This document shows positions 24,851-38,100 of a stretch of DNA of 64,000 bases, one piece after another (the stretch's first letter is position 1; each line of letters starts with the position of its first letter). The translations under genes were made by a program, and so were the position numbers. The notes beneath the pieces were generated by a model, which worked only from the letters and a program-made list of their open reading frames with translations, was not told the origin of the DNA and did no database searches. The stretch covers positions 7,395,433-7,459,432 of the forward strand of contig NC_052676.1 in assembly GCF_016802725.1 (NCBI RefSeq), given 5' to 3'. The DNA comes from Solenopsis invicta (Eukaryota > Arthropoda > Insecta > Hymenoptera > Formicidae).

Positions 24851-25786
24851 TAATTTTTGTAAAAATTTATAATAAATGTATGTTTTATATGCTTATAATA
24901 TTTTACGCGCTTTGATAGTCGCAAAATCGTTATTTTTAATAAATCATTATTTTATCAAAACTCAAATAACACAATCTCACATGAACATTTTATAAATTGA
25001 ACCTCATGGTGCAACAAAAAAAAAAAATTGTTTGGATTTGGTCCGCTCGAAGGGTTGGAAGATGAGCAGATCGCTGATAGGAGAAGATAGAAAAATCGAA
25101 GAATATTTATTATAATTTTTTAATTATTTAACTTTATTTTTTCCCGTTCCTATAATTTATTTCTTTAGTTACGATTACAACTATGTCGGGAGAGCACATG
25201 AATGCATGCTTCTACCGATCCCAAGCCCGAAAAAAGCAAAAGAGTTTGACAGAGTTCAACTTCGACTTTGTAGAGCTACAATCCAACGAGTTTCATCCGA
25301 ACATCACAGATACTATCGTGAAGCTCACTTATTTGTCGGGACGCTCATTTCTGCTTATCTTACGAAAAGCTTGATTGTTGCAAAATTCCAAATAATATTA
25401 AAAACTGATATGGTAAAAAAATTTTCTAATTTATATTTATATTTATGTAGAAACGTATTTTATTATTAATATTTTATTCAATATATGTATATTAATTATT
25501 TACAGTTGAATAAACAATCTGTCGCTTATGTGTTTATACGTTAATGCACTTGGATTATATATTACGTATGAAGAATGTTTCTAGAAACGCTGTATACACA
25601 ATAAGATTAACTTATTAAGAGATTCTAAATTATTGAGATAAGATTATATAGGTAATGCTTAATATTGATAAATTTATTAAAATATATTTTTTATAAAACA
25701 TTTTCTTTACAATATTTTAATATTATGTTTACACTTTATATATTATACATAAGCAATTTATTTAACGTTTACATTAGCATTAATAT

Positions 25787-25850
<64 letters not shown>

Positions 25851-26459
25851 TATACACACACAAATATTTACAAAATTTTTTTTTAAACTTAAAGACTTTT
25901 ATATAAAAACTTTCTTTACATCTCTCATATTTAGATACAGAATGTTCCAAAAGAATGATTATTTTATCCCTGTTTAACATTAAACAACAAGCATAAAATA
26001 ATGTTTTTAATGTTTCTAAACACCGCTCTCTAGAATAACGATCAATTTATCAAAAAAATATTTCAATATAAAAATTTTGCTTAAAAGGCCATATTAATGA
26101 AATTCCATGTTATTGTTATAACTTTGTATAACTCAAAATGTGTATAGCTAAATAAAAACGTAAATAATAAAAAAAACATTTAAGTGTATGTACATTCGTG
26201 TGATAATACACTCAAGTTTAAGAATAATGAGAAAGTATGAGTATTTAAAAGTTAAAGGAACCTTGAAAAAGTTTAGAAGTGCTCAAAAGTAAAAATGCCT
26301 TATAACAATTGTCACTTATTATGTATTGTCATATTAACATCACTAAAAAACGGCGGGCTACTAAATGAATAACTCTATAAGCAATTGTTAGAATACGTTA
26401 TCTAATAACGGAGATAATAGGGGTAACCATATTGTCGACAGTAGCCATAATACTCTCTT
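24851..26459. other. Unassigned intergenic stretch with a possible orphan reading frame
   Basis: Not found elsewhere in the window. Bases 25183-25374 (+) encode a 63-codon frame with polar, non-repetitive composition (begins MSGEHMNACFYRSQ), and an overlapping frame runs 25206-25469. Neither resembles a family I know, and no splice partners are evident. Probably chance or a decayed fragment. The block ends at 26460, where the D/E/F-type 5' flank begins. Confidence 0.3.
25786..25847. repeat. Compound (TA)n(TG)n microsatellite
   Basis: A TA run passes directly into a TG run. Open frames across it are artefacts. Confidence 0.97.
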
Positions 26460-26462
26460 CTC

Positions 26463-28114
26463 CTCTACGATCTCGAATCTGAAATGTAACAATATAAATT
26501 TTTGTTTGAAACGTTAATATTATATTAAGCAAGATATAGTAAAAACATTATTTTTGAATTTTTTTTGTAATTTATAACATCACAGACAATTTGTACACTT
26601 GAGTCGTAACTTATGGTTTACAATTCACTATTTGTATAAGATTTTTTTAAATTCGTTATAGACGATCGAATATTTAACTCTCGTCATAAACAGACGCACC
26701 GATACCGTACAAAGAGAGCGAGATGCTTACTACTGTTGACCCTTCAGCTGATTATTAATCGATTATTGACTGTGGTTGAAGATTAATCTTGCGAACAAAG
26801 TACGAGATTCGGTATTGTTTTGACGACGCAGCACATGCGTGACTCGACATGAATTGAAGAGTTAATTTCTCATTGATGAGTTGGCGCTATAAACCGCACT
26901 TGCTGGCGTTAACGTTTAATCAATTGATATTTAAATCAATCTCTTTAATTAACACTCATCGCCTCATTGCATTATCGTCTTTGCACTTTCAATATTACTT
27001 TTTTGCGCATGTTGTATACGTTTTGTGTCTCAATCTATGATTTTCAGAAAGGTCTTTCGACGAGATTGAAAGATCATTATTCGATGAATGAAGTCAACCA
27101 AATTGAGAGGAAAGAGTGGGGATAATTTGTTTGTCTCTGAATGTAGAGGATATCTCTTAACGCTCAGCTAAACAGAGTGTAAACAAAATATATGCCTCTG
27201 AGATAAAACCCAATAATCTCGACGAAATCACATGATGAATTCAATATAAAAATTGATTAAATGATACTTTCTAATTGCAATGGTTCTTAACACCAGTTTC
27301 CGAGCAAAACTATTGTTCACATAAACAATGATAAATTATTTAACTTTTAACTTTTCTTAACAAGTTACCACATAATCTTGATGTGTACGTATAAATATCT
27401 GATTAATAATTTAATTCTGTAAGTAATTTATAAATAAATATTTATTATATCATAATGAGCAGCTAATCTAAAAATTCTTGGGATATAATAAAAAGTATAC
27501 TTTAATGTTTCTGGAATATTTAAAAACCGATTTTATTTTTATATTTCATTTATATTCACAAATTATTCTTAAATATGTTTTTAAAAATTTTAATTTTTGA
27601 CAAGTGTTTATAGAATGTTAATCAAATAAGTTTGTGCATTATCTGAGTGATGATTAATACCATTATTATTTCTCGAATCACTGCATTGAGCTTTATATAA
27701 CCTTCAAACAATTTTATCTTAAAAATAAAACATTACAGCGATTTATCAAACTGCTGTTTACCAACTGTCTTTTCAAACGTTGCAATTTAAAGATTAATAA
27801 TAGAAAAGTAAAAGAATAATAAAAAACATACACTTTGATAAAAGAATACATTCTTTAATGGAAGAAGAATACATATTTTGTTTAATATATATATAATTAT
27901 TAATAATTTTAGTTATAATACATTATGCAGTATTAACAAGAACTGAACCGTATTAGTAAAAAATAGTAATAAGAAAGGTTAGTAACGCAAAATAGTAGAA
28001 TATATTAAATAGATTCAATTTATTGTCCGATCTTGACTTTTGACATGTGCATGTTTACATTCTTCGTATTATATAAATTAAAAGAGGTAATTTTTTATCA
28101 AGAAGAAAATAATT
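26463..28114. repeat. Orphan 5' flank of a D/E-type P450 joined to the 3' flank of copy D
   Basis: From 'gatctcgaatctgaaatgta' onward this matches the 5' flanks of D (33447-), E (40914-) and F (45039-), including 'cttgagtcgtaacttatggtt', 'cgatcgaatatttaac' and 'aaacccaataatctcgacga'. No exon 1 is attached: similarity starts at the base where exon 1 should begin. The right-hand part (27840-28114) is the normal 3' flank of copy D, with an AATAAA on the gene strand near 28020. This is the left junction of the tandemly repeated D/E/F unit. Confidence 0.75.
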
Positions 28115-31100
28115 TTATCGTTTCTCGATAATAAGATGCACACCACTTTTTGGTGTGAGAGTCGGAGATCTTTCACTGTAAGTAAGCGGGACTGGGGTCC
28201 GAGAATGAAGTTTAAATTTATATTTTGACAGAAGACTCACGAGCCCAATTTTTGTTTGTAAATAGCCAAATCTCATACCTGTAAATTAAATATATTAATA
28301 GTATTAATGTATAATATTTACGTAAATGTTTTTATAAAGAATTTTCAATCACAATCCAAAGAATATTTATTTATTTATTATGATTAATTATATATACAAA
28401 TCGTAATACAAAAATTACACAAAATATAAACAATAAATAAATATTCTTAAAATAGTTTTGTAAAAAAGTAAAAAAGATAAAAGGCAAAGAACAATAATTG
28501 CGTAAAGATTTTTTTAATTAAAATAATTTAAAATTAAATACGGGAAAGACAAGACGGGGTGGCAGGATAAGGAAAGATATCCTATATATCGCGTAATTTA
28601 AATGTAGGAATCCCAATCGAACATTACATTAGATGTGGCTCTTTTGTCACTGAAAGTCACTTACAAGCCAGCGAAGGCCCCAATATAATTTATAAGGTTA
28701 TATAATTTTGGTGTGCAAGTTATATTGCAGACAATATGAGACAACTTTAATACTCCTCCTTGTATACCAAATTGGTATATTTATATTGCTGTTTATTTTA
28801 TTGTTGGCAAACTTAAAATTATTGATAACAAATATAAGTTGCTAGTGTTATAAATAATTATTTATTTACGTCAATTTGCTGTGTTACCTAAATATTAACA
28901 AATTAATTCAAATTCTCACCAATGCAATTTCGTGGACCTTCTCCAAATGGTATAAAAGCGTAAGGATGCCTTTCTTTCACTTTGTCTGCGTTGAAGCGCT
29001 CAGGATCAAATTTATTTGGGTCTGGATATATTGACGGATCTCGATGCAGCCCAAGCATCGGTATTGCTATTAACGTTCCTTTTGGCACCCGAATGTTTAC
29101 AGTCGGCAAGTCTATTTCCTCAGTGCAGATTCGATTTAAAATAGGGAGAGGTGGATGTAATCTTAAAGCTTCTGAAATATGTAAAAAGAAGAAAGGTAAA
29201 GATACATCTATTCTATAATAAAAGTAAATTATTTATACACACGTGTAAATAGGAAGTTTATTAATTTTTTATTGTTTTGTTGTGAACTGAGTCTTACCAT
29301 TTATTACTTTGTGAAGGTATGTCATGTCGGTTATAGCATCGTAGGTTAGATTATCATGCTTTTTCAATATTTCATCGATTTCATTGTGAACTTTCTCTTG
29401 TATATCTTGATGTTGTGCTAATTCGTATAAAACGAATGTTGCCGCGGATGAGGAAGTTTCGAAACCAGCTGCGAAGAAGACAAAACCTTGCGCAGTAGCT
29501 TCTATCATGGTAAGTTTATTTACGGATGCTGCGGATAAATAAAATAACTGTTTTGTTAACGTTTTTATGTAAAAAGAAGTTTAAAAAAAATAGTTGTTAT
29601 TATTTAATTTAACTCTGCTATATAATATTAAGTACGTATTCTTTTACACTGAGAAAAATGTTTGATGAACTCAATCAAAGTTTAGATACATATATAGTGA
29701 TCAAATCAATTTTACAGTTATAACTACTAAATATGTAGTTGTTTCAACCCAAACATTATTTTTGTACAACTAATTATAAAAAGTTTTGTTAAATGTATGC
29801 AATGTTTTTGGAATTTAGTAACAACAAAATTTATTTGGTTGATCTCACTAAACAATTTCTGTCAGTGTAACATGATATATTATAAATATAATAATAAACG
29901 TTATCTGTGTATATTAACATGAAACGTTGGACGTATTTTTGTCATCTTCAGGATCAACGTAGCCCCTCTCCATGAGTTGTATGAGCAAGTTCATAAAGTC
30001 AGGTCTGACGATATGATTAGTTTGCCTGTATTCCACAGTCTCTCGAAACATTTTCATATAAAAGTCGGTGACAGATTGTGGAAAGAAAGGAATAGAAAAG
30101 AAGTCCATGATTTGTGGCGCAAAGATTGCCATGGCAAGCTTTATAGAGTTTATATCAATAATTTTGTTTCCCTGAGTTCGATACTCATTATTTGGATCCT
30201 TAATGCAGTTTGATTTGATACCAAAAGCCGTTGACATTATTACGTCTGTTGAATAGCTGTTGGTAACGTTGACATATAATTATTAATAAATTTTTTTAAA
30301 TATCAAATTTGCAAAAAACTAATATTAAACCAAGTTGAAAATATCTACATTTGAATAAATTTTTAGGTTTAAAAAAATTTTGACATATTAGAGATAAATA
30401 TTCAGATATAAATATAAGTAGTAAATAAAAGTAATAGATAGAGTAATAGGTAGAACAGATTCATTAATGACAGCAAAGAAAGATTACAAATATCAAGTAA
30501 GTGTTATTGAAAAACACATTATAATTTCTGTCGCATACTCTCCAAAATCAGAAATTGAGAAATTATGTATTGAGAAATAGAAATTAATTTTTTATTAATT
30601 GATTATTAATTAAATATTATATATTTACAAATTTTTAAAATAAAATAATTAAAAATTAAAAATTTTGATAATATAACTTAGAATGTGTGCGATTCAGTAA
30701 AGTGAAAAAAATCTATAAAAAATTGCATTATGGATTTTATAATATCGAATTTAAATATTTGTAGCTGCTATACAGAATAATTTATTTCTAATGAAAGATA
30801 TAACGGATAAATATAACGAAAAGTATATGTTGTACAAAAAAATATTGTATATAGAAAATAGTATTTTTGAAAGATATCATATTACTGCGCTATTGGTTTA
30901 TATTGTAAATGAGACTTCTATCAGTAAAACCGATAGATAGTAACTTCACTCTTTTAATTAAAAACTCCTCATCTTTATTACAGAAGCAAGTTCTACATAA
31001 AAAAACATGAAATTTTTATTTGCAACATTTTATCTTATAAATGCAATTATCAAAAGTTATAAGCAATTAAAGGTATCTGTACTACTGTCTTGTGACAGTA

Positions 31101-33446
31101 ATATTATGTATCAATAATATTATTGGGAATCTTTAAATGTGATAAGAGGCTCCTGATAGCACTACGTTAAACTACGATAAGATTGTAAGCTTCGAAATAA
31201 GATAAATAGCACCCAAGAAGTGAGTATCTCGTATATATAAAACTCTAGTACGGATAGAAATTTTATATTTATTTATTTTTTTGGAATGAGAGTCGATATA
31301 TCAGTTTCGAGTGACGCTATCTTTTACATAGATCGGTAGATAATAAAATTCTAAGTTTAAATCTGCAAAATTCTTTTCTTTGTTAAAAGAACTTTGATTA
31401 AATAACGGTTTCGTCAAAAATAATTTACCTTGCTAATATATCTTTAATTTCGATGGTATCTCTCATTTGAGCATTATGCTCGAGGTGCTTTGCGAGTTCA
31501 TCGCCACACTCCTTCACTATAACAAACATCTGCTTAATTTTTCCTGAAGTAAATGTAGGTGTCAACTTGACACGCATATTTCGCCACCTTTTTCCAGGCA
31601 TAAGAAACAAATGGCCGGTCAATGGATCAATTTTTTCGTTACAATATATTCCACGATCATGAAAAGACTGGAATTCCTTTGTCATCACCGTTCGTATAAG
31701 ATCGAGATCGGCGATTACTAAATTCGGTTTAAAAAATGTATACATTCCAAAAGCGCGATGTTCCTTATATTTCAAATAGGCATCATGGAAGAATACTCCT
31801 GTTGACAAAACTTCCTTTTTACTTAATTGTGTGATTTTTGGCGTTATGTAAAAATACTGTCAGTAATATCATCAAATAAATAAAAATAAAATTATGTCAC
31901 AGATGCAAAATTAAATAATAAATAAAGTATATTCCAAAACATAATTACCAATTACAATTTAGTAAAATATAAATTATAGATAATAGAAATTACACGCATA
32001 TATGTGAAATTTAGAAAAGTAACAATTGTGTCTATTTGAATTCGGATGTCGGACCGACTTGCTACGGACCTGAATTTAGGTATGTAAAGAGCGATCATAA
32101 TAGCAAATAGGTAGGACACAAAGTTGTTAATTGAACATCGAACAAACGAGTCGACCGAGCAAGTAATAAGCAAAATAGAAATAAAATCTTGCTCGCAAAC
32201 GATGTGACGAATGAGCGAATGTCGAATTACCCGACGCTTTGTAAATATGAAAGCTTAAATACATTCGAATTGAGATTATAAAGAATGTTTATGTTAAAAA
32301 TCCTACATATATAAATTTAATTTATTTATTATTAAAATATGGGTTTGTTAGATATTTATTTTTATGTCCTTTTATTTTCAAATGTAATTTTTGTAGCAGA
32401 AAGATTTTCGACCGTTTAATGTAACATACAAATCTAAACAAGTAGGCCTTCCACCGTCGTAGATAGATCTTGGTGCTCTATATTTACTCGTGTGATTTTA
32501 TATATTTTTTTCAGATTTAACACAGACTGTGCGTCGTTACGTTCAGTCGTAACACAGTTATAATCGAATAAGATTCAGTAATATCACATTTATTAAATTA
32601 AAATTAATTTAATAATACACGATGCTACTAGTATCTAAATATTTAACTCCGTCCCCCTGAAAAAACTGTAAAGAATTTATTGCAAAATATATCACCTCAG
32701 CCAATGTTGGAACCTGGGACCTCTCGAATCTCCGGTACGGGTGTCTTAGCGACTAGCTTGATCACTGAAGCTGCGATGATATTTCTTGCAATAATCGACT
32801 ATAAGATAGAACGCGAAAAACATCATCACAGCCTCAGTGGTCGAGTTGGCTAAAAGACCCGTACCGGAAATTCGGGAGGTCCCAGGTTCCCTGGCTGAGG
32901 TGATATTTTTTGCAATAAATTCTTTACACTTTTGTCAGGGAGAAAGGGGTTAATATTTAAATGCTAGTAGCATCGTGTATTATTAAATTAATTTTAATTT
33001 ATTAAAAGTGATTTACTGACTCTTATTCAATTATAACTGTGTTATGACCAAAAGTAACTGCGCGCTGTCTGTGTAGAATCTGAGAAGGTATACAAAATCA
33101 TACGAGTAAATATAAAGCACCAAGATCCAGCTATGATGGTGGAAGGTCTTCTTGTCTAAATTATTTTTGTAATTTTAATTTTAATTAAATAAAATAACAA
33201 AAAATATAGAAAATTATGTACGGGGAAGTAAATATTTAATCACATGTCACATATTAGTATTAGATAAAAGTACTTGCCTACTTGGGCTTTTCCAGTTACA
33301 AGAGGTGTTACATTTCCAACTGGTACTGCAGGCTCGATATAAAAGACACCTCTCTTGCGCCAGAAATTAAATATTACATATTTATAATAAATGTACACAC
33401 TACTCAAGATAACAATAAAACCCGCAATTAATTCCGCAAGCACTAT
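28115..33446 (-). CDS. CYP6-type cytochrome P450, copy D (start codon replaced by ATA)
   Basis: Exons: 1 33278-33446, 2 31429-31798, 3 29919-30256, 4 29298-29528, 5 28920-29171, 6 28115-28278 (TAA). Sizes are identical to copy E and all phases close (508 codons from the expected start). Motifs: N-terminal anchor LAELIAGFIVILSSVYIYYK, WRNMR, I-helix AGFETSS, EALR, PERF, PFGEGPRNCIG. The codon at the conserved start position is ATA (33444-33446) instead of ATG, so the first residues read I-V-L-A-E-L; no other ATG lies in frame in exon 1. An upstream in-frame TTG is not a credible start. The gene may be a very young pseudogene, or translation may begin in an upstream exon. Donors: GC for intron 1, GT for intron 4. 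Intron 1 holds a large palindrome and intron 3 a MITE. Exon 4 to exon 5 is nearly identical to copy E. Confidence 0.85.
29647..29867. mobile_element. MITE with CACTGA ends in intron 3 of copy D
   Basis: Inverted ends CACTGAGAAAAAT and ATTTCTGTCAGTG enclose AT-rich sequence. The same element sits at the same place in copy E (36692-36913), so it was present before D and E separated. A third, more diverged member is at 38427-38669. Confidence 0.7.
32434..33159. repeat. Large palindrome with tRNA-like core in intron 1 of copy D
   Basis: Two arms of about 330 bases are inverted copies: 'ccttccaccgtcgtagatag' on the left and its near-complement on the right, then 'tttattaaattaaaattaatt', 'gatgctactagtatc' and 'ctgtaaagaatttattgcaa'. 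Next to the centre each arm carries a tRNA-like segment (32693-32778 minus, 32831-32900 plus) with an A-box-like tggtcgagttgg and a B-box-like ggttc near a 'ctggctgagg' end. It resembles two tRNA-derived SINE-like units fused head to head. The same structure is in intron 1 of copy E, and one arm is near copy A. Confidence 0.7.
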
Positions 33447-34431
33447 CTCGAATCTGAAATGTAGCGACACAAATTTTTGTTTCAAACGTTAATATTATAT
33501 TAAGCAAGATAAAGTAAGAATATTATTTTTTAAATTTTTGTAGTTTATAACATCACAGACAATTTGTACACTTGAGTCGTAACTTATGGTTCACAATTCA
33601 CTATTTGTATAAGATTGTTTTAAATTCGTTATAGACGATCAAATATTTGACTTTCGTCATAAACAAATGCACCGATACCGTACAAAGAGAGCGAGATGCT
33701 TACTACTGTTAAGCCTTCAGCCGATTATTAATCGATTATTGACTGTGGTTGATCTTGCGAACAAAGCACAAGGTTCGGTATTGTTGTGACGACGCAACAC
33801 ACGTGTAACTTGTCGTGAATTGAAGAGTTTAACGGTTAATTTTCTGTAGATGGGTTAGTGCTATAAACCGCTCTTGCTTGGCGTTAACGTCTGATCGATT
33901 GATATTTAAATCAGTTTATTTAATTAACACTCATCGCCTTATTGCATTATCGTACTTGCACTTTCAATATTACTTTACCTCCTGCGTTATATACGTTTTG
34001 TGTCTCAATCTGTGATTTTCAGAAAAGTCTCTCGATAAGATTGAAAAATCGATAATCAGTCGATCGAAAAATCGATTGATCGATAAATGAAGACAACAAA
34101 ATGGGTGGGTAGAGTAGGGATAACTTGTTTGTCTCTGAATGTCGAGTATATCTCTTAACGCTCAGCTAAACAGAGTGTAAACGAAATGTATGCATGTGAG
34201 ATAAAACCCAATAATCTCGACGAAATCACATGATGAATTCAATATAAAAATTGATTAAATGATACTTTTTAATTGCAATTGTTCTTAACACCAGTTTCCA
34301 AACAAAACTATTGTTCACATAAACAATGATAAATTATTTAACTTTTAACTTCTCTTAACGAGTTATTACTCAATCCTGATGTGTATGTATAAATATCTGA
34401 TTAATAATTTAATTCTATAACTATTCTATAC

Positions 34432-34485
<54 letters not shown>

Positions 34486-35148
34486 TTTTTATATTATAAT
34501 GAACAGCTTTTCTATATATTTTTGGGATATAATAAAAAATATACTTTTGATGTTTCTGGAATATTTAAAAAGCAATTTTATTTTTATATTCTATTTATAT
34601 TCAAAAATTATTCTTAAATATGTTTCAAAAATATTTTATTTTTGACAAGTGTTTATAGAATTTTAATCAAATGAGTTTGTGCGTTATCTGAATAATGATT
34701 AATGCCATTATCATTTCTCGAATCACTGCATAAAGCTTATATAACCTTCAAACCATTTTATCTTAAAAATAAAAAATGATAGCGATTTATTAGACCGCTG
34801 TGTACCAACTGTCTTTTCAAACGTTGCAATTTAAAGATTAATAATGAAAAGGTAATAGAATAATAATAAACATACACTTTGCTGAAAGAATACATTCTTT
34901 AATGGAAGAAGAATACATATTTCGTTTAATATATGTAATTATTAATAATTTTACTTATAATACATCATGCATTAACAAGAAATAAACCGTAATAAAAAAT
35001 AGTAAAAAAAAGTTAGTAACGCAAAATGATAGAATATATTAAATAGATTCGTCTTATGGTCTAATCTTTACTTTTAACATATGCATGTTTACATTCTTCG
35101 TATTATATAAATTAAAAGAGATAATTTTTAATAAAGAAGAAAATAATT
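33447..35148. other. 5' flank of copy D and 3' flank of copy E
   Basis: No gene is seen. A likely 5' UTR intron acceptor (ctacatttcag) lies seven bases before the start position. The block is one of four copies of the same intergenic unit (26463-28114, here, 40914-42587, 45039-47072). Confidence 0.5.
34437..34483. repeat. (TG)n microsatellite
   Basis: Pure TG run in the intergenic unit; absent from the equivalent place in the other copies. Confidence 0.97.
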
Positions 35149-38100
35149 TTATCGTTTCTCGATAATAAGATGCACACCACTTTTTGGTGTAAGAGTCGGA
35201 GATCTTTCACTGTAAGTAAGCGGGACTGGGGTCCGAGAATGAAGTTTAAATTTATATTTTGACAGAAGACTCACGAGCCCAATTTTTGTTTGTAAATAGC
35301 CAAATCTCATACCTGTAAATTAAATATATTATTAGTATTAATGCATAACAGGAAACATTACGTAAATGTCTTTATAAAGATTTTTCAATTACAATCCAAA
35401 GAATATTTATTTATTTATTATAATTAATTGTATATACAAATCATAATACAAAATTTATACAAAATAAAGACAATGAACAAATATTCTTAAAATAGTTTTA
35501 AGAAAGAGTAAAAGAAATAAAAGGAGAAAAACGATAATTGCCTGAGAATTCTTTTAATTGAAATAATTTAAAATTAAATACGGGAAGGACAAGACGGGGT
35601 GTCAGGATTAGAAAGGGTATCCTATATATTGCTTAATTTAAATGTAAGAATCATAATCGAGCATTGCATTAGATGTATGGCTCCTTGATCACTGAAAGTC
35701 ATTCACGAGCCAGCGAAAGCCCAAATATAATTTATAAGGTTATATAATTTTAATGTGCAAGTTATATTGTAGACAATACGAGACAACTTTAATACTCCTC
35801 CTTGTATGCCAAATTGGTATATTTATATTGCTGTTTATTTTATTGTTGGCAAACTCAAAATTATTGATAACAAATATGAGTTACTAATGATATAAGTAAT
35901 TATTTATTTACGTCATTCTGCTGTGATATTTGAATATTAACAAGTTAATTCAAAATCTCACCAATGCAATTTCGTGGACCTTCTCCAAATGGTATAAAAG
36001 CGTAAGGATGCCTCTCTTTCACTTTGTCTGCGTTGAAGCGCTCAGGATCAAATTTATTCGGGTCCGGATATATTGACGGATCTCGATGCAGCCCAAGCAT
36101 CGGTATTGTTATTAACGTTCCTTTTGGAACTCGAATGTTTACAGTCGGCAAGTCTATTTCCTGAGTGCAGATTCGATTCAAAATTGGGAGAGGTGGATAT
36201 AATCTTAAAGCTTCTGAAATATGTAAAAAGAAGGAAGGTAAAGATACATCTATTCTATAATAAAAGTAAATTATTTATACACACGTGTAAATAGGAAGTT
36301 TATTAATTTTTTATTGTTTTGTTGTGAACTGAGTCTTACCATTTATTACTTTGTGAAGGTATGTCATGTCGGTTATAGCATCGTAGGTTAGATTATCATG
36401 CTTTTTCAATATTTCATCGATTTCATTGTGAACTTTCTCTTGTACATCTTGATGTTGTGCTAATTCGTATAAAACGAATGTTGCCGCGGATGAGGAAGTT
36501 TCGAAACCAGCTGCGAAGAAGACAAAACTTTGCGCAGTAGCTTCTACCATGGTAAGTTTATTTACAGTTGCTGTGGATAAATGAAATAACTATTTTGTTA
36601 ATGTTCTCATATAGTAAGACAAAGTTTTGAAAAAAGTAATTTTTATTATTTGATTTAACTTTGCAATTTAAATTAAGTACGAATACTTTTACACTGAGAG
36701 AAATGTTTGATGAACTCAACCAAAGTTTATATACATATATATAGTAATCAAATAAATTTTACAGTTATAATTATTAAATATGTAATTGTTTCAACCCAAA
36801 CATTATTTTTGTACAACTAATTATAAAAAGTTTTGTTAAATGTATGCAATGTTTTTGGAATTAGTAACTAAAAAATTTATTTGGTTGATCTTACCAAACG
36901 ATTTCTCTAAGTGTATTATGATAAATTATAGTTATAATGATAAACATTATCTGTGTATATTAACATGATTCGTTGGACGTATTTTTGTCATCTTCAGGAT
37001 CAACGTAGCCTCTCTCCATGAGTTGTATGAGCAAGTTCATAAAGTCAGTTTTGACGATATGTTTAGCTTGCCTATATTCCACAATCTCTCGAAACATTTT
37101 TATATAAAAGTCAGTGATAGATTTTGGGAAGAAGGGAATAGAAAAGAAGTCCATGATTTGTGGCGCAAACATAGCCAAGGCAATCTTTATAGAATTTATA
37201 TTGATAATTCTTTTTCCTTGGACACGATACTCATTATTTGGTTCCTTAATGCAGTTTGATTTGATACCAAAAGCCGTTGACATAATTACATCTGTTGTAT
37301 ATCTGTTGAATGGCAAAATTGACATTTAATTATTAATACATTTTTTCAGATGTCGAGTTTGCAAAGTACTAATTTTAAACTAAGTGAAAAACATTTACAC
37401 TGGAATAAGTTTTTAAGTTAAAAAAAAATGTTGGCATATTAGAGATAAATACGCATTTATAAATATAAGTAGTAGATGAAAGTAATAAATAGAGTAATAG
37501 GTAGAACAGAATCACCAATGACAGCAGAGAAAGATTAGAATTATCAAGTAAATGTTATTAAAAAATACATTGTATTTTCTGCCTCATACTATCCACAATC
37601 AGATATTGAGAAATTATGTATTGAGAAATAAGAATTAATTTTTTATTAATTAATTGTTAATTAAATATTGTATATTTACAAATTCTTAAAATAAAATAAT
37701 TAAAAATTAGAAATTTTTATAATATAACTTAGACTGTGTACGATTCAGTAAAGTAAGAAAAATCTAAGAAAAGTACATTAAAAAAATTTAAAAATTTTGA
37801 CTATTAAAATATATGGATTAGTATATTGTCTTTGTTACTAATTTTAATACTCATTAGATTAACGTATTGTTAAATTAAATTTATATTTTTTGAAATATAT
37901 GAATTTATTTTAAATATTAATAATCAGATACTATTAAGCAGATTTATGTTGTTACGTTTTGCAATATGTATTTTATAATATCGAATTTAAATATGTGTAG
38001 CTGTTATACAGAATAATTTATTTCTAATGAAAGATATAACGGATAAATATGACGAAAAGTATATGCTGTACAAAAAAATATTGTATATAAAAAATAGTAT

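Noticed and set aside
32831..32900. A functional tRNA gene in the palindrome core
   Set aside because: The segment lacks a complete B box (bases after ggttc are missing) and a convincing acceptor stem and anticodon; it looks tRNA-derived only.
33447..33485. Upstream extension of copy D exon 1 (KQKFVSLHFRFE...) as its true N terminus
   Set aside because: The extension starts at TTG, runs through the splice acceptor conserved in other copies, and has no ATG. Copy E has the same extension in addition to a normal ATG.
36073..37329. Plus-strand frames opposite P450 exons (for example 36073-36294, 37023-37259, 38903-39112)
   Set aside because: They are antisense shadows of conserved exons and recur opposite the same exons in every copy.
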